Shown here: positions 12,967 to 21,928 of the stretch, piece after piece
How the letters are laid out: every line of letters begins with the position of its first letter
How positions within the stretch are numbered: position 1 is the stretch's first letter
Source: DASPJL01 sp035628645
GTDB taxonomy: Bacteria; Bacteroidota; Bacteroidia; Cytophagales; Cyclobacteriaceae
DNA length: 21,928 bases
Direction of reading: 5' to 3'
Assembly (NCBI GenBank): GCA_035628645.1
Contig: DASPJL010000022.1
Location: 1-21,928 of the forward strand
Translations under genes and position numbers: made by a program
Notes under the pieces: generated by a model
Seen by the model: the letters and a program-made list of their open reading frames with translations, nothing else
The model's database searches: none
Told to the model about the DNA's origin: nothing

Positions 12967-13590
12967 TTAAATTTTTGTTGTATTTATTTTTAGGTGATTT
13001 ATAATTAGGGATTCTAAATGATCCAAAGCATATAATAAATACTTTGTTTCTCCTGTAACTTTGGAAAGCATTACTCCACCTTCAAAAGTGCCTATAAATA
13101 AGGAAGCATATTTATAGGAATTAAGTTCACTATGTATCTCAGATTGCTTTTTGCCTTGTTCAATTATATCAATCAAGTGAGATTCCCATTTTTTTATAGT
13201 AAAAGTCACTTGATCCTTTAATTCCTGGTGCGTGTCATCAGCTTCAACAGAGGTATTTAATATTGCACAACCACCGTTTTCAAATATCCGTTCATATTCA
13301 TCCCGAAAGTATTTCGGATATTCCAGCAGTTTGTCTATCGCTCCTTGCTGTCTTTCCAGTCTTTCATACAAATTGCCTAGCATAAACTGAACATTATACT
13401 CAAATACAGCCATTGCCACCTCTTCTTTATCTTTAAAATTGCCGTATATGCTACCTTTTGTAAGACCTGTCGATTTTATTATATCGGAAATGGAAGTACC
13501 GGCAAGACCTTTTTTATTAAAAAGAGCAGATGATCTTTCTATTATAAATTGTCTCGTTCTTGTAGATTTTGATCCTTCTGCTGTTTTCAC
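12967..13590 (-). CDS. TetR/AcrR-family regulator of the fabF operon
   Basis: A protein of 207 residues from a GTG start at 13590. A longer reading from TTG at 13608 would start inside the operator, so GTG is preferred. The N-terminal helix-turn-helix is clear: a TRTRQFIIERSSALFNKKG helix, then GTSISDIIKSTGLTKGSIYG, ending in FKDKEEVAMAVF. The C-terminal part is helical with one cysteine in GGCAILNTSVE, of the kind seen in small-ligand TetR members. The operator lies directly over its own promoter and fabF follows in the same transcript, so it should repress itself and fabF together. The ligand is unknown; a fatty acyl or acyl-CoA derivative is a reasonable guess from context. Confidence 0.85.
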   Translation of the reverse strand: MKTAEGSKSTRTRQFIIERSSALFNKKGLAGTSISDIIKSTGLTKGSIYGNFKDKEEVAMAVFEYNVQFMLGNLYERLERQQGAIDKLLEYPKYFRDEYERIFENGGCAILNTSVEADDTHQELKDQVTFTIKKWESHLIDIIEQGKKQSEIHSELNSYKYASLFIGTFEGGVMLSKVTGETKYLLYALDHLESLIINHLKINTTKI

Positions 13591-13594
13591 TGCG

Positions 13595-13625
13595 CAAAAA
13601 TATACCAATTGGTATATTATACAAA
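13595..13625 (-). promoter_or_regulatory. Bacteroidota-type promoter of tetR-fabF
   Basis: On the minus strand TTTG (13622-13625) is followed after exactly 19 bases by TATTTTTG (13595-13602), matching the Bacteroidota consensus TTTG, N19, TAnnTTTG. The GTG start is 4 bases after the -7 box, so transcription would begin at or next to the start codon and the mRNA would be nearly leaderless. Confidence 0.75.
13599..13618 (-). promoter_or_regulatory. TetR operator: 20-bp perfect palindrome
   Basis: AATATACCAATTGGTATATT is identical on both strands. It sits between the -33 and -7 boxes and overlaps the latter, so a bound TetR dimer would block RNA polymerase. Confidence 0.85.
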
Positions 13626-13799
13626 TTTTATTAAAAATTAATTCACTATTTTAAGGGCGTAAATTTCAAAAACCAACTTCTAATATTATAAATCATTTCT
13701 TTTCTGATTGTTAATCAAAATTACATGTCTGTTTTTTTCGCTTCTTTTCAAAAATTTCTTTAGTCCCCGAATAATACATTTAAGCTTGAATTAATAATT

Positions 13800-14852
13800 A
13801 TGAAAAGACTGTTACAACTACGACAAGGTATTTTATTAATAGCTTTTATTCTGCTTTCTGCCTGTACGAAACAAGTGAGCTTCAGGACGTACAGGCCAGC
13901 CGCAATTAATGTTCCTTCACATGTAAAAACCCTTTTAATTGTAGACAGAACCGAACCAGAAAATCAAAAAGTAAATGTTATTGAAGGGGTACTAACGGGC
14001 GAAGGAATCGGAGAAGACAGAAACGGTATAGAAGAAGCGCTAAATTCCTTCCGGCAATCTCTGTTAAATTCCCCTCGGTTTGAGGTAAAACGAGCCACCG
14101 AAAGATTGACGGGGAATAGTTATACGGGCATTTTCCCTGCTCCTCTCCGATGGAATCAGGTGGAAGCCTTATGCAAAAAATATGCAGCAGATGCAGTAGT
14201 ATCCATAGAGATTTTTGATACTAACTTTATCATTACTAACGGCAAGAAAAATGTCAAAAAAACCATAGAAAAGGATGGTCAAAAAAAGGAAGTAGAAGTG
14301 GTGGAATATTATGCTGAAGGGGTGGCTACTGCAAAAGTCGGCTTCAGGATTTATGATTATAAAATGAAGGCCATTGCAGATCAACAGATGTTTAGTAAAT
14401 CAAATACGTGGAGCGCAAAAGGCAGTAACTTGAAAGATGCATTCGCTGCTTTAATTCAAAAAAGTGAAGCAACGAAATATGCAAGCAGGATGGCTGGAAC
14501 AAGCTATGCAAATAAAATCGCGCCTATGCCGATTACCATTTCCAGAACCTTTTATGCCAAACCTAAAAAGAATGCCCACTTAGCCTCTGGCACAAGACAA
14601 GCGGAGGTAAATCAATGGGAAGAAGCTGTGGAGACCTGGAAGAAAGGGATTGATTTTTCCAATACAAAAACCTCTGGAAAAATAAGCTATAATATAGCAG
14701 TAGCTTATGAAGTGTTGGGAGAGCTGGAAACCGCCAAAGAATGGGCCAACAAGTCCTATGTAAATTATGGAAATAAAAAAGCAAGGGACTATGTTTCCAT
14801 GCTTAACTATAGAATTAGAAATGAGGAATTGGTAAGGATGCAAATGGAGTAA
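13800..14852 (+). CDS. DUF6340-type lipoprotein
   Basis: A predicted lipoprotein of 350 residues with the lipobox LLSAC (Cys22) after a leucine-rich leader. The next segment, KTLLIVDRTEP and ALNSFRQSLLNSPRFEVKRA, then KYAADAVVSIEIFDT, matches DUF6340, a Bacteroidota family of outer-membrane-associated lipoproteins. The last 70 residues carry a tetratricopeptide-like pattern (QWEEAVETWKKGIDF, SYNIAVAYEVLGELETAKEW), which suggests protein contacts. The function is unknown. It is the only plus-strand gene between 9.1 and 19.3 kb, is probably monocistronic, and ends in a good terminator. Confidence 0.85.
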   Translation: MKRLLQLRQGILLIAFILLSACTKQVSFRTYRPAAINVPSHVKTLLIVDRTEPENQKVNVIEGVLTGEGIGEDRNGIEEALNSFRQSLLNSPRFEVKRATERLTGNSYTGIFPAPLRWNQVEALCKKYAADAVVSIEIFDTNFIITNGKKNVKKTIEKDGQKKEVEVVEYYAEGVATAKVGFRIYDYKMKAIADQQMFSKSNTWSAKGSNLKDAFAALIQKSEATKYASRMAGTSYANKIAPMPITISRTFYAKPKKNAHLASGTRQAEVNQWEEAVETWKKGIDFSNTKTSGKISYNIAVAYEVLGELETAKEWANKSYVNYGNKKARDYVSMLNYRIRNEELVRMQME

Positions 14853-14880
14853 AGACGCAATTATTGCGTCTTTTTCTTTT
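14851..14880 (+). terminator. Rho-independent terminator after the DUF6340 lipoprotein
   Basis: AAAGACGCAA and TTGCGTCTTT form a 10-bp stem with a three-base loop (TTA), followed by a T-rich run. It begins within the stop codon context. Confidence 0.88.
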
Positions 14881-15022
14881 TCATTTGGCCCTGTTAATCC
14901 TTAAAATAAAAGAGGGTTAAAAGCTTTCCCTAATTTTCTACCAGCCAGCCCTGGAGTTAAAATGTCGAAATAAATTCAGCAAGACAGAAAAACATACTTT
15001 TGGGACATCCCTCTCCAAATTC

Positions 15023-17041
15023 TTACTTCCCTTCCAACACTTTCTTATAATTTAGCATTTCATCTCTAAGCCTCGCTGCTTCAATAAAGTCAAGTTCTTT
15101 GGCAGCTTTTTCCATTCTTTTCTGGGTTTTTCCAATAAGCTTTTCAAGTTCTTCTTTACCCATATAAGCCACTACAGGATCTGCTGCAACTGATTGTTCC
15201 TCTTCGATATAATATTTCTTTTCCACTTTTTTAGAATCAGCTACCTTGGTCTGATCCATAATGGCTTGCTTTGTTTTATGCACGCTTTGCGGCGTAATTC
15301 CATGAGCCAGATTGTAATCCTGCTGGATTTTCCTTCTTCTGTTTGTCTCATTAATTGCCTCTTCCATGGAATTCGTCATTTTATCGGCATACATGATCAC
15401 TTTTCCATTTTCATTCCTTGCAGCTCTTCCAATGGTTTGGATCATTGAGCGCCCATCCCGTAAAAATCCTTCTTTATCTGCATCCATAATGGCTACCAGA
15501 GAAACCTCCGGAAGATCTAGCCCTTCCCTTAAAAGATTTACCCCTACCAATACATCAAAAACACCTAGCCTCAATTCTCTTAAAATCTCTACCCTATCCA
15601 GTACATTAACTTCTGAGTGGATATAGCGGCATTTGATTCTTGCTCTTTCCAAATACTTGGTGAGCTCTTCAGCCATCCTTTTGGTTAGGGTAGTAATCAA
15701 TACCCGCTCTTTCAATTTTACTCTTTTATCTATTTCTTCAAGAAGATCATCAATTTGATTCAAACTTGGTCTTACATCTATTATTGGATCCAGTAAACCG
15801 GTAGGCCTGATAATCTGCTCTACCACTACTCCTTCAGATCTTCTCAATTCATATTCTGCAGGCGTCGCGCTCACAAATATGGTCTGATTCATAAGTGATT
15901 CAAATTCATTAAAGGTTAGTGGCCGGTTGTCTAGTGCTGAAGGAAGCCTGAAGCCATAATCCACTAAATTGACTTTTCTTGAACGGTCGCCACCCCACAT
16001 CGCTCTTACCTGAGGAACAGTAACGTGACTCTCATCAATCACCATCAGAAAATCATCGGGAAAATAATCGATTAGACAAAAGGGACGATCACCTGGGTTT
16101 CTCCTGTCAAAATACCTGGAATAATTTTCAATTCCGGAACAGTAGCCAAGTTCACGCATCATTTCCATGTCGAACTCAGTTCGCTCTTTTATCCGCTTTG
16201 CTTCCAAAAACTTACGGTCACCTTCAAACATTTTCACCTGGCCCACCAAATCATCCTGGATTTGATAAATGGCTTGGTTTAGGGAATCTTTTCCAGTCAC
16301 AAAAAGGTTTGCAGGAAAAACGGTCACTATCTTTTCATCAGCAATTTTCTTTCCTGTAAATGGATCTATTCTATGAATGGCTTCTATCTCATCCCCGAAG
16401 AAATAAAACCTGTAAGCATAATCTGCATAAGCAAGGAATACGTCTACGGTATCTCCTTTTACTCTAAAATTTCCTCTTTTAAATTCACCTTCTGTCCGGC
16501 TGTAAAGAATATTAACCAATGAATATAAAAAGGTATTCCTGCTGATTACATCGCCTTCCATTACTTTCACTACATTTTTCCCAAATTCCTCAGGGTTACC
16601 AATACCATAAATACAGGAGACCGAAGCAACAACAATAATATCCCTCCTCCCAGTCATTAATGAAGAGGAAGCGCTAAGTCGTAATTTTTCTATTTCTTCA
16701 TTGATAGAAAGGTCTTTTTCAATATAGACATTGGAGGTTGGTATAAAAGCTTCCGGTTGATAGTAGTCGTAGTAAGAAATAAAATATTCCACTGCATTTT
16801 CGGGAAAAAACTGCTTAAACTCTCCATAAAGCTGGGCGGCTAAGGTCTTATTGTGACTAAGAACCAAAGTAGGTCTGTTTACCTGGGCGATTACATTTGC
16901 AATCGTGAAAGTCTTTCCTGAACCCGTAACCCCCAAGAGTGTCTGAGCAGGTTCTCCTGTAGCCAACCCATCTACTAATTTTTCTATGGCCTTAGGTTGA
17001 TCACCTGTGGGGTAATAACGTGAAGTGAGTTTAAAATCCAT
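15023..17041 (-). CDS. uvrB: Excinuclease ABC subunit B
   Basis: A protein of 672 residues, the normal UvrB length, central to nucleotide excision repair: it verifies the lesion after loading by UvrA and recruits UvrC. It has Walker A GVTGSGKT at 37-44, the beta-hairpin YYDYYQPEAF near 90-100, the DESH box near 335-340, helicase motifs V and VI (NLLREGLDLPEVSLVAI, then QTIGRAARN), and a C-terminal UVR domain (KRMEKAAKELDFIEAARLRD) that binds UvrC. The gene is complete and intact, probably monocistronic, with about 215 bases separating it from the helicase gene upstream. Confidence 0.97.
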   Translation of the reverse strand: MDFKLTSRYYPTGDQPKAIEKLVDGLATGEPAQTLLGVTGSGKTFTIANVIAQVNRPTLVLSHNKTLAAQLYGEFKQFFPENAVEYFISYYDYYQPEAFIPTSNVYIEKDLSINEEIEKLRLSASSSLMTGRRDIIVVASVSCIYGIGNPEEFGKNVVKVMEGDVISRNTFLYSLVNILYSRTEGEFKRGNFRVKGDTVDVFLAYADYAYRFYFFGDEIEAIHRIDPFTGKKIADEKIVTVFPANLFVTGKDSLNQAIYQIQDDLVGQVKMFEGDRKFLEAKRIKERTEFDMEMMRELGYCSGIENYSRYFDRRNPGDRPFCLIDYFPDDFLMVIDESHVTVPQVRAMWGGDRSRKVNLVDYGFRLPSALDNRPLTFNEFESLMNQTIFVSATPAEYELRRSEGVVVEQIIRPTGLLDPIIDVRPSLNQIDDLLEEIDKRVKLKERVLITTLTKRMAEELTKYLERARIKCRYIHSEVNVLDRVEILRELRLGVFDVLVGVNLLREGLDLPEVSLVAIMDADKEGFLRDGRSMIQTIGRAARNENGKVIMYADKMTNSMEEAINETNRRRKIQQDYNLAHGITPQSVHKTKQAIMDQTKVADSKKVEKKYYIEEEQSVAADPVVAYMGKEELEKLIGKTQKRMEKAAKELDFIEAARLRDEMLNYKKVLEGK

Positions 17042-17053
17042 CTTTTAAATTAC

Positions 17054-17078
17054 GAATGACAAATGACAAATGACGAAT
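17054..17078 (-). repeat. Short tandem repeat before uvrB
   Basis: The plus strand reads GAATGACAAATGACAAATGA followed by CGAAT: three to four copies of a 7-base unit (AATGACA) just upstream of the uvrB start. It may be a slippage-prone leader or simple intergenic sequence. Confidence 0.6.
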
Positions 17079-17194
17079 AAGTCTTCAGAATTCTAAAAAC
17101 CTTTTAGGTCATAAGTATAGATAATTGTATGAAATTGTAAACGAACATTTAGAGTTTAGCATCAATAATTTAAAAAACTAAGAATAGTAGTTAG

Positions 17195-17240
17195 TCCAAA
17201 AACAAAAAAGATGAAAACAGTCGTAGACCATCTTCATCTT
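17195..17240 (-). terminator. Probable terminator after the DEAD-box helicase
   Basis: On the minus strand AAGATGAA and TTCATCTT form a stem with an imperfect inner GTC-GAC pairing, followed by a T-run. It lies just past the helicase stop codon. Confidence 0.7.
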
Positions 17241-17256
17241 AAGAAGCTTTTTATAA

Positions 17257-18945
<1,689 letters not shown>

Positions 18946-19359
18946 TTATTTGATTTGTAACTTAAATTGGAAGGAAATGAAAGAATAACAGAGGGTTTAA
19001 TTATACTTTTTCTATATTTAATAATTTTGAAAATCAAATAAACTCATTCCCAAATCCGCCGCAAAGTTATCTAAATAATTTTAATATTTATCTGTAGAAT
19101 CAATAATGGAACAATTCAGTTCCTTAGCTATCAAATTGCATTCAAATAATTTTATCCAATATTGATTTAGTCTAAATAATCATTAAGTTGTGTAAGAAAA
19201 ACACAAATATTCCAATGAATCATTTTATATTATCTGAAAAAATAATTCTTAAAAATCTAACTTTTTGTTATCTTGTATAGAAATATATTTAGATTAAATT
19301 TAACTATTTTCCTACAAATTACAGTTCGAATGAATTCTTTTGCAAAAGATATAGTAAAG
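18946..19359. other. Divergent AT-rich intergenic region between helicase and secreted-protein gene
   Basis: About 410 bases without a gene. The left part is the helicase leader; the right part leads to the plus-strand gene at 19360. No tRNA, small ORF of quality or repeat is seen. A TTTTTG (19262-19267) 16 bases before TATATTTA (19284-19291) is a weak candidate promoter for the right-hand gene. Confidence 0.6.
19062..19069 (-). promoter_or_regulatory. Candidate -7 box of the DEAD-box helicase promoter
   Basis: On the minus strand TAACTTTG fits the Bacteroidota TAnnTTTG exactly. No clear TTTG lies 17-19 bases upstream. A start here gives a leader of about 110 bases, longer than usual and of the sort common for cold-shock helicases. 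Confidence 0.5.
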
Positions 19360-20391
19360 ATGAAGATTTTTTTTTATTCCCTGACGCTGTTGATTTTCTT
19401 CTCGGCACAAGGGTTTTCGCAATCCCAGGATAGCAAAGCAATAACCTATAAAACCATCTTTGATGATCCTAATGACTTATACAAACTTTGGATTGGCCTA
19501 CAACCATTATATACTGATTTATTCGTTTCGAACCTAAATATAGGCTTTGGCGCTCAAGCCCATTACTACCATGGAACGCTCTTTGATTGTAAGATTCAGG
19601 CAAGAAAAGCATACGGAGAATTTTCAGACCAATACCGAAATCTATCCAATAAAAGTGACAGTAAAAATGTGGGTGGCAGCTCTACAAGTATAAAATATGA
19701 ACCCACGGTTTTCAATTATTTTGAGGTTGGAGGAACATATCATGTAGTAGATAAGGTTCAACAAGGAAAAGCAAAAATCATTTTATATTCAAAAAGATAT
19801 AAGGACTGGTCTTCTACCGTTCCCCAGTATATCTGGGTTCCCGCGCAAGTAAGGTTAATCTATGGAGCCAGATTAGGAGGAATTTGGTTCGATACGACTA
19901 CAGATCTACAAAGAGCTTTGCAAAAACAAAATACATCCATCTCCAATAGAGAGGGCACACAAACCATTGACGGCAACAGCGGAAATCTTTTTGGGAATGT
20001 ACACACAAGAGCTCTCTATATAGGCGGATCAGCAACGAGAATCAAAAATATTGCGATCAAGCCAGATAAAGGTTATGGTGTCTTATTGAATGACATCATT
20101 CTAACTGCTTATTTTGACCTTATTATAGCGCCCAGTGTTAAAGTAGATGATGTGATTTTAGGTAACGATCTGGGAGATACCAGGTATTTAACAGAGTCAA
20201 TCAAAACCAGAATGATAGGAGGAAGAGTTGGAATTGATGGTTTATTTAACAGGGAATTCAGTTGGTCATACGGAGCAGAAATTGGTTTTAGGCCAAGTGT
20301 TGCTTCAGGAGGGTTTTATACACTTATCAAATTAGGGTTCCCGGTTTTTGGGACTAAACTTTCTCAGCAAAAAGAAGCCTTTGGAAAATAA
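19360..20391 (+). CDS. Secreted or outer-membrane protein of unknown function
   Basis: A protein of about 343 residues from the ATG at 19360, which puts a good signal peptide (MKIFFYSLTLLIFFSAQGFS) at the N-terminus. A longer frame from 19330 or from a TTG at 19273 lacks that logic. The mature part is rich in alternating polar and hydrophobic residues with many glycines and aromatics (GFGAQAHYYHG, LIYGARLGGIWFD, AEIGFRPSVASGGFYTLIKLGF), consistent with a beta-barrel outer membrane protein. I do not recognise a family. It is convergent with the small gene at 20408 and separated from it by only about 16 bases. Confidence 0.75.
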   Translation: MKIFFYSLTLLIFFSAQGFSQSQDSKAITYKTIFDDPNDLYKLWIGLQPLYTDLFVSNLNIGFGAQAHYYHGTLFDCKIQARKAYGEFSDQYRNLSNKSDSKNVGGSSTSIKYEPTVFNYFEVGGTYHVVDKVQQGKAKIILYSKRYKDWSSTVPQYIWVPAQVRLIYGARLGGIWFDTTTDLQRALQKQNTSISNREGTQTIDGNSGNLFGNVHTRALYIGGSATRIKNIAIKPDKGYGVLLNDIILTAYFDLIIAPSVKVDDVILGNDLGDTRYLTESIKTRMIGGRVGIDGLFNREFSWSYGAEIGFRPSVASGGFYTLIKLGFPVFGTKLSQQKEAFGK

Positions 20392-20407
20392 TTAAAAGTT
20401 AATAACC

Positions 20408-20710
20408 CTAATTGTTTTGCAGATTCCCAAAAGAATTGGCAATACACTTAAAAGGCTTCCTGCTTGAAAGAAACAATTTCACAAGATTGTATTTCTCTTT
20501 TTCCAGATTAAAAAAGAATTGCCAGTTTCGGTTCAGGGAAGTATTCAGATCAATTTCCTGATCCTGCAATTCTTTTGAAAATTCATTCCATGAAAGTGTT
20601 GGCCAGTCTTCAATTTCCTCTGTCACTAAAATTTGCACAAAATCTATGGAAAGACAATCTATCAAATGAATTCTTATTTCTTCCAGTTGTTGTTCAAGTG
20701 CGAGTTGCAT
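20408..20710 (-). CDS. Small hypothetical protein
   Basis: A protein of 100 residues, acidic at the N-terminal half (EEIRIHLIDCLSIDFVQILV, then TEEIEDWPTLSWNEF) and basic near the C-terminus. I do not recognise it. It has no signal peptide or membrane segment. It lies between a convergent gene and a co-directional dipeptidase gene 73 bases upstream. Composition and the lack of a better frame on the other strand suggest that it is real, but the start is uncertain. Confidence 0.5.
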   Translation of the reverse strand: MQLALEQQLEEIRIHLIDCLSIDFVQILVTEEIEDWPTLSWNEFSKELQDQEIDLNTSLNRNWQFFFNLEKEKYNLVKLFLSSRKPFKCIANSFGNLQNN

Positions 20711-20782
20711 TTGAGGATTTACGCAACATTTGAATTGAGGTTTACTTTTAGATAATTATATCGAGGCCTAAGATCCTAATTA

Positions 20783-21583
20783 TTACTTCACCAGATTATA
20801 GATTCTTTTTGCCTTAGCTTTAGAACAGGAATTAAAATGCCACCACTCTGTGGTTGTAGAAGTAAACCCAGCATCTATCATTACATTTCTTAAAATCAAT
20901 CTATTGTTTATCTGATCTACAGATAATTTCCCTTCCTTAAAAAATGCATCCTCTTTTATAGGATAAGCCAAAGGCCCAAAAAAATCAAACTCGGTTCCCA
21001 TATCTACTGCCCTCCCCGAAGAATCGGCCAATGTTAAATCCACTGCCGCGCCAAAATTATGAATGGAAGCGGAATCCGGATTGGCCACATAAAAATGTTT
21101 GATCTTTTCAGGCACTTTTAAAGTGTCCCATAATATCTGCTGAATGCTTACTGGCCTTACTCCATCATAAATCAAAAGGGATAATTGGGGATATCTCTCT
21201 TTCAAAAGCTGCTGAGCTTTGGCAACTTTTAAAGCTACATCCTTTTGAAGATAACATTTGTACAACGTTCCATACAGATCAATTTTTACGAAATTATCAA
21301 GGGTAGAATATTTGAGGTCAACAAGAATAGAGGAATCAACGGATTGAATATCTACTAATCCTGCATCAATTATGTTTTGTTCAAGCGGCGAAATTGTTGG
21401 AGCATCGGATAGAGAATCTTTAACCTCTCTTGAAAAAGAATCTATTTTTCCTTCTCCTTCCTTAATAATTGTAGAATCTCCTTGATTTTCTAATACTTTT
21501 TCATTTTGCCTTTCTTGCCTTGAGCAGTTGGCAAAAAGAATAGAAGACGCAGCAAAAATTAACCAGATTTTAATTCTTCCCAT
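20783..21583 (-). CDS. VanX-like D-alanyl-D-alanine dipeptidase lipoprotein (peptidase M15D)
   Basis: A zinc peptidase of 266 residues with a lipobox LFANC (Cys20), so it is probably anchored in the periplasm. A low-complexity linker rich in serine and acidic residues (about 25-65) precedes the catalytic domain. The zinc motif SxHxxGxAxD is present as SIHNFGAAVD with His175 and Asp182, and EWWHF supplies Glu246 and His249. Arg143 in YDGVRP is also a family residue. All VanX active-site residues are conserved. The enzyme should cut D-Ala-D-Ala, here more likely for cell-wall dipeptide recycling (DdpX-like) than vancomycin resistance: no vanH, vanA or vanRS genes are near, and these bacteria are intrinsically shielded from glycopeptides by the outer membrane. 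Confidence 0.9.
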   Translation of the reverse strand: MGRIKIWLIFAASSILFANCSRQERQNEKVLENQGDSTIIKEGEGKIDSFSREVKDSLSDAPTISPLEQNIIDAGLVDIQSVDSSILVDLKYSTLDNFVKIDLYGTLYKCYLQKDVALKVAKAQQLLKERYPQLSLLIYDGVRPVSIQQILWDTLKVPEKIKHFYVANPDSASIHNFGAAVDLTLADSSGRAVDMGTEFDFFGPLAYPIKEDAFFKEGKLSVDQINNRLILRNVMIDAGFTSTTTEWWHFNSCSKAKAKRIYNLVK

Positions 21584-21696
21584 TTACAATATTAACCTGC
21601 TGATCCAGAATAATCAATCGGACGGGGGAAACGGTATTTCTTTAACAAAAAAATATTAAATGAGAAAGGAAGATATTAAGTAAGAGGAGTATTTAA

Positions 21697-21741
21697 TTTT
21701 AAAGATCAAAAGACCTGCAATCGGTCTTTTGATCTTTAAAA
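21697..21741 (-). terminator. Strong terminator after the superoxide dismutase gene
   Basis: A 15-bp perfect stem (AAAGATCAAAAGACC and its complement, 21701-21715 and 21723-21737) around a 7-base loop, extended by four T-A pairs at the foot. It lies 10 bases beyond the sod stop codon and can work in both directions. Confidence 0.92.
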
Positions 21742-21746
21742 ATTGA

Positions 21747-21928
21747 CTATTTTTTAGCAGCGTCAAACAATTTGGAAACTTCGTCCCAATTGACCACACT
21801 CCAGAATGCACTGATGTAATCCGGTCTTTTGTTCTGGTACTTCAGATAATAAGCATGTTCCCAAACATCAAGTCCTAAAACAGGTGTTCCTTGAACTTCT
21901 GCAACATCCATTAAAGGATTGTCCTGAT
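21747..21928 (-). CDS. Fe/Mn superoxide dismutase, C-terminal end (partial)
   Basis: The last 60 codons of a gene cut by the right edge of the window. On the minus strand the protein reads GTPVLGLDVWEHAYYLKYQN, then RPDYISAFWSVVNWDEV, ending in FDAAKK. DVWEHAYYL contains the aspartate and histidine that hold the Fe or Mn ion in the SodA/SodB family, and the rest is the standard C-terminal helix. It converts superoxide to oxygen and peroxide. Metal choice cannot be decided from this end. The stop codon is at 21747-21749 and a strong terminator follows. Confidence 0.95.
   Translation of the reverse strand, partial: QDNPLMDVAEVQGTPVLGLDVWEHAYYLKYQNKRPDYISAFWSVVNWDEVSKLFDAAKK

Noticed and set aside
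13591..13608. Upstream TTG start for the TetR regulator at 13608
   Set aside because: It lies inside the operator and promoter; the GTG at 13590 fits the promoter position.
20783..21583. Vancomycin resistance gene cluster
   Set aside because: The VanX-type active site is present, but there are no ligase, dehydrogenase or two-component genes nearby, so wall recycling is the better reading.

Overview
The window looks like chromosomal DNA of a member of the Bacteroidota, most likely a Cytophagales-type bacterium. The protein families point that way (DUF6340 and DUF6624 lipoproteins, a DUF7793-like STAS protein, FabF with a CASS active site, ArsR of the CICGD type), as do AT-rich intergenic DNA and promoters of the Bacteroidota form (TTTG, 19 nt, TAnnTTTG). 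This is inference from gene content, not a species assignment.

Region 1 (1 to about 7.7 kb) is an accessory array of ten compact units, all read on the minus strand. Each holds one small gene, or two in one case, and ends in a long imperfect palindrome of 87-168 bp. The palindromes have the architecture of integron attC sites: an AACA end next to the stop codon of the preceding gene, a CGTT end next to the start of the following gene, paired arms, and unequal spacers. Each gene is bracketed by its own private 9-10 bp complementary pair of cores, which is the signature of a gene cassette. No integron integrase is visible where one would be expected, at the right end, which is occupied by arsR-trxB. 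The visible part is therefore best described as a cluster of attC sites lacking an integrase (CALIN). It runs off the left edge. Cassette cargo includes lipoproteins (one DUF6624, one with a carboxypeptidase-regulatory-like domain), an LprI/DUF1311-like protein overlapped by a small membrane protein, an antitoxin beside an internally deleted toxin remnant, a protein with an immunity-protein-like C-terminus, and several unrecognised proteins.

Region 2 (7.7 to 9.2 kb) is an arsR-trxB operon with an ArsR-type inverted repeat just before the arsR start codon and a strong terminator after trxB.

Region 3 (9.2 to 13.8 kb) holds a DUF7793-like protein, fabG, a DUF4380-like secreted protein, and a tetR-fabF operon. 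The tetR promoter has a perfect 20-bp palindrome between and overlapping its -33 and -7 boxes, so the pair is probably autoregulated fatty-acid synthesis.

Region 4 (13.8 to 21.9 kb) is ordinary chromosome: a DUF6340 lipoprotein, uvrB, a DEAD-box RNA helicase with an RG-rich linker and DbpA-type RNA-binding domain, a secreted protein of unknown function, a small hypothetical, a VanX-like D-Ala-D-Ala dipeptidase lipoprotein, and the C-terminal end of a Fe/Mn superoxide dismutase cut by the window edge.
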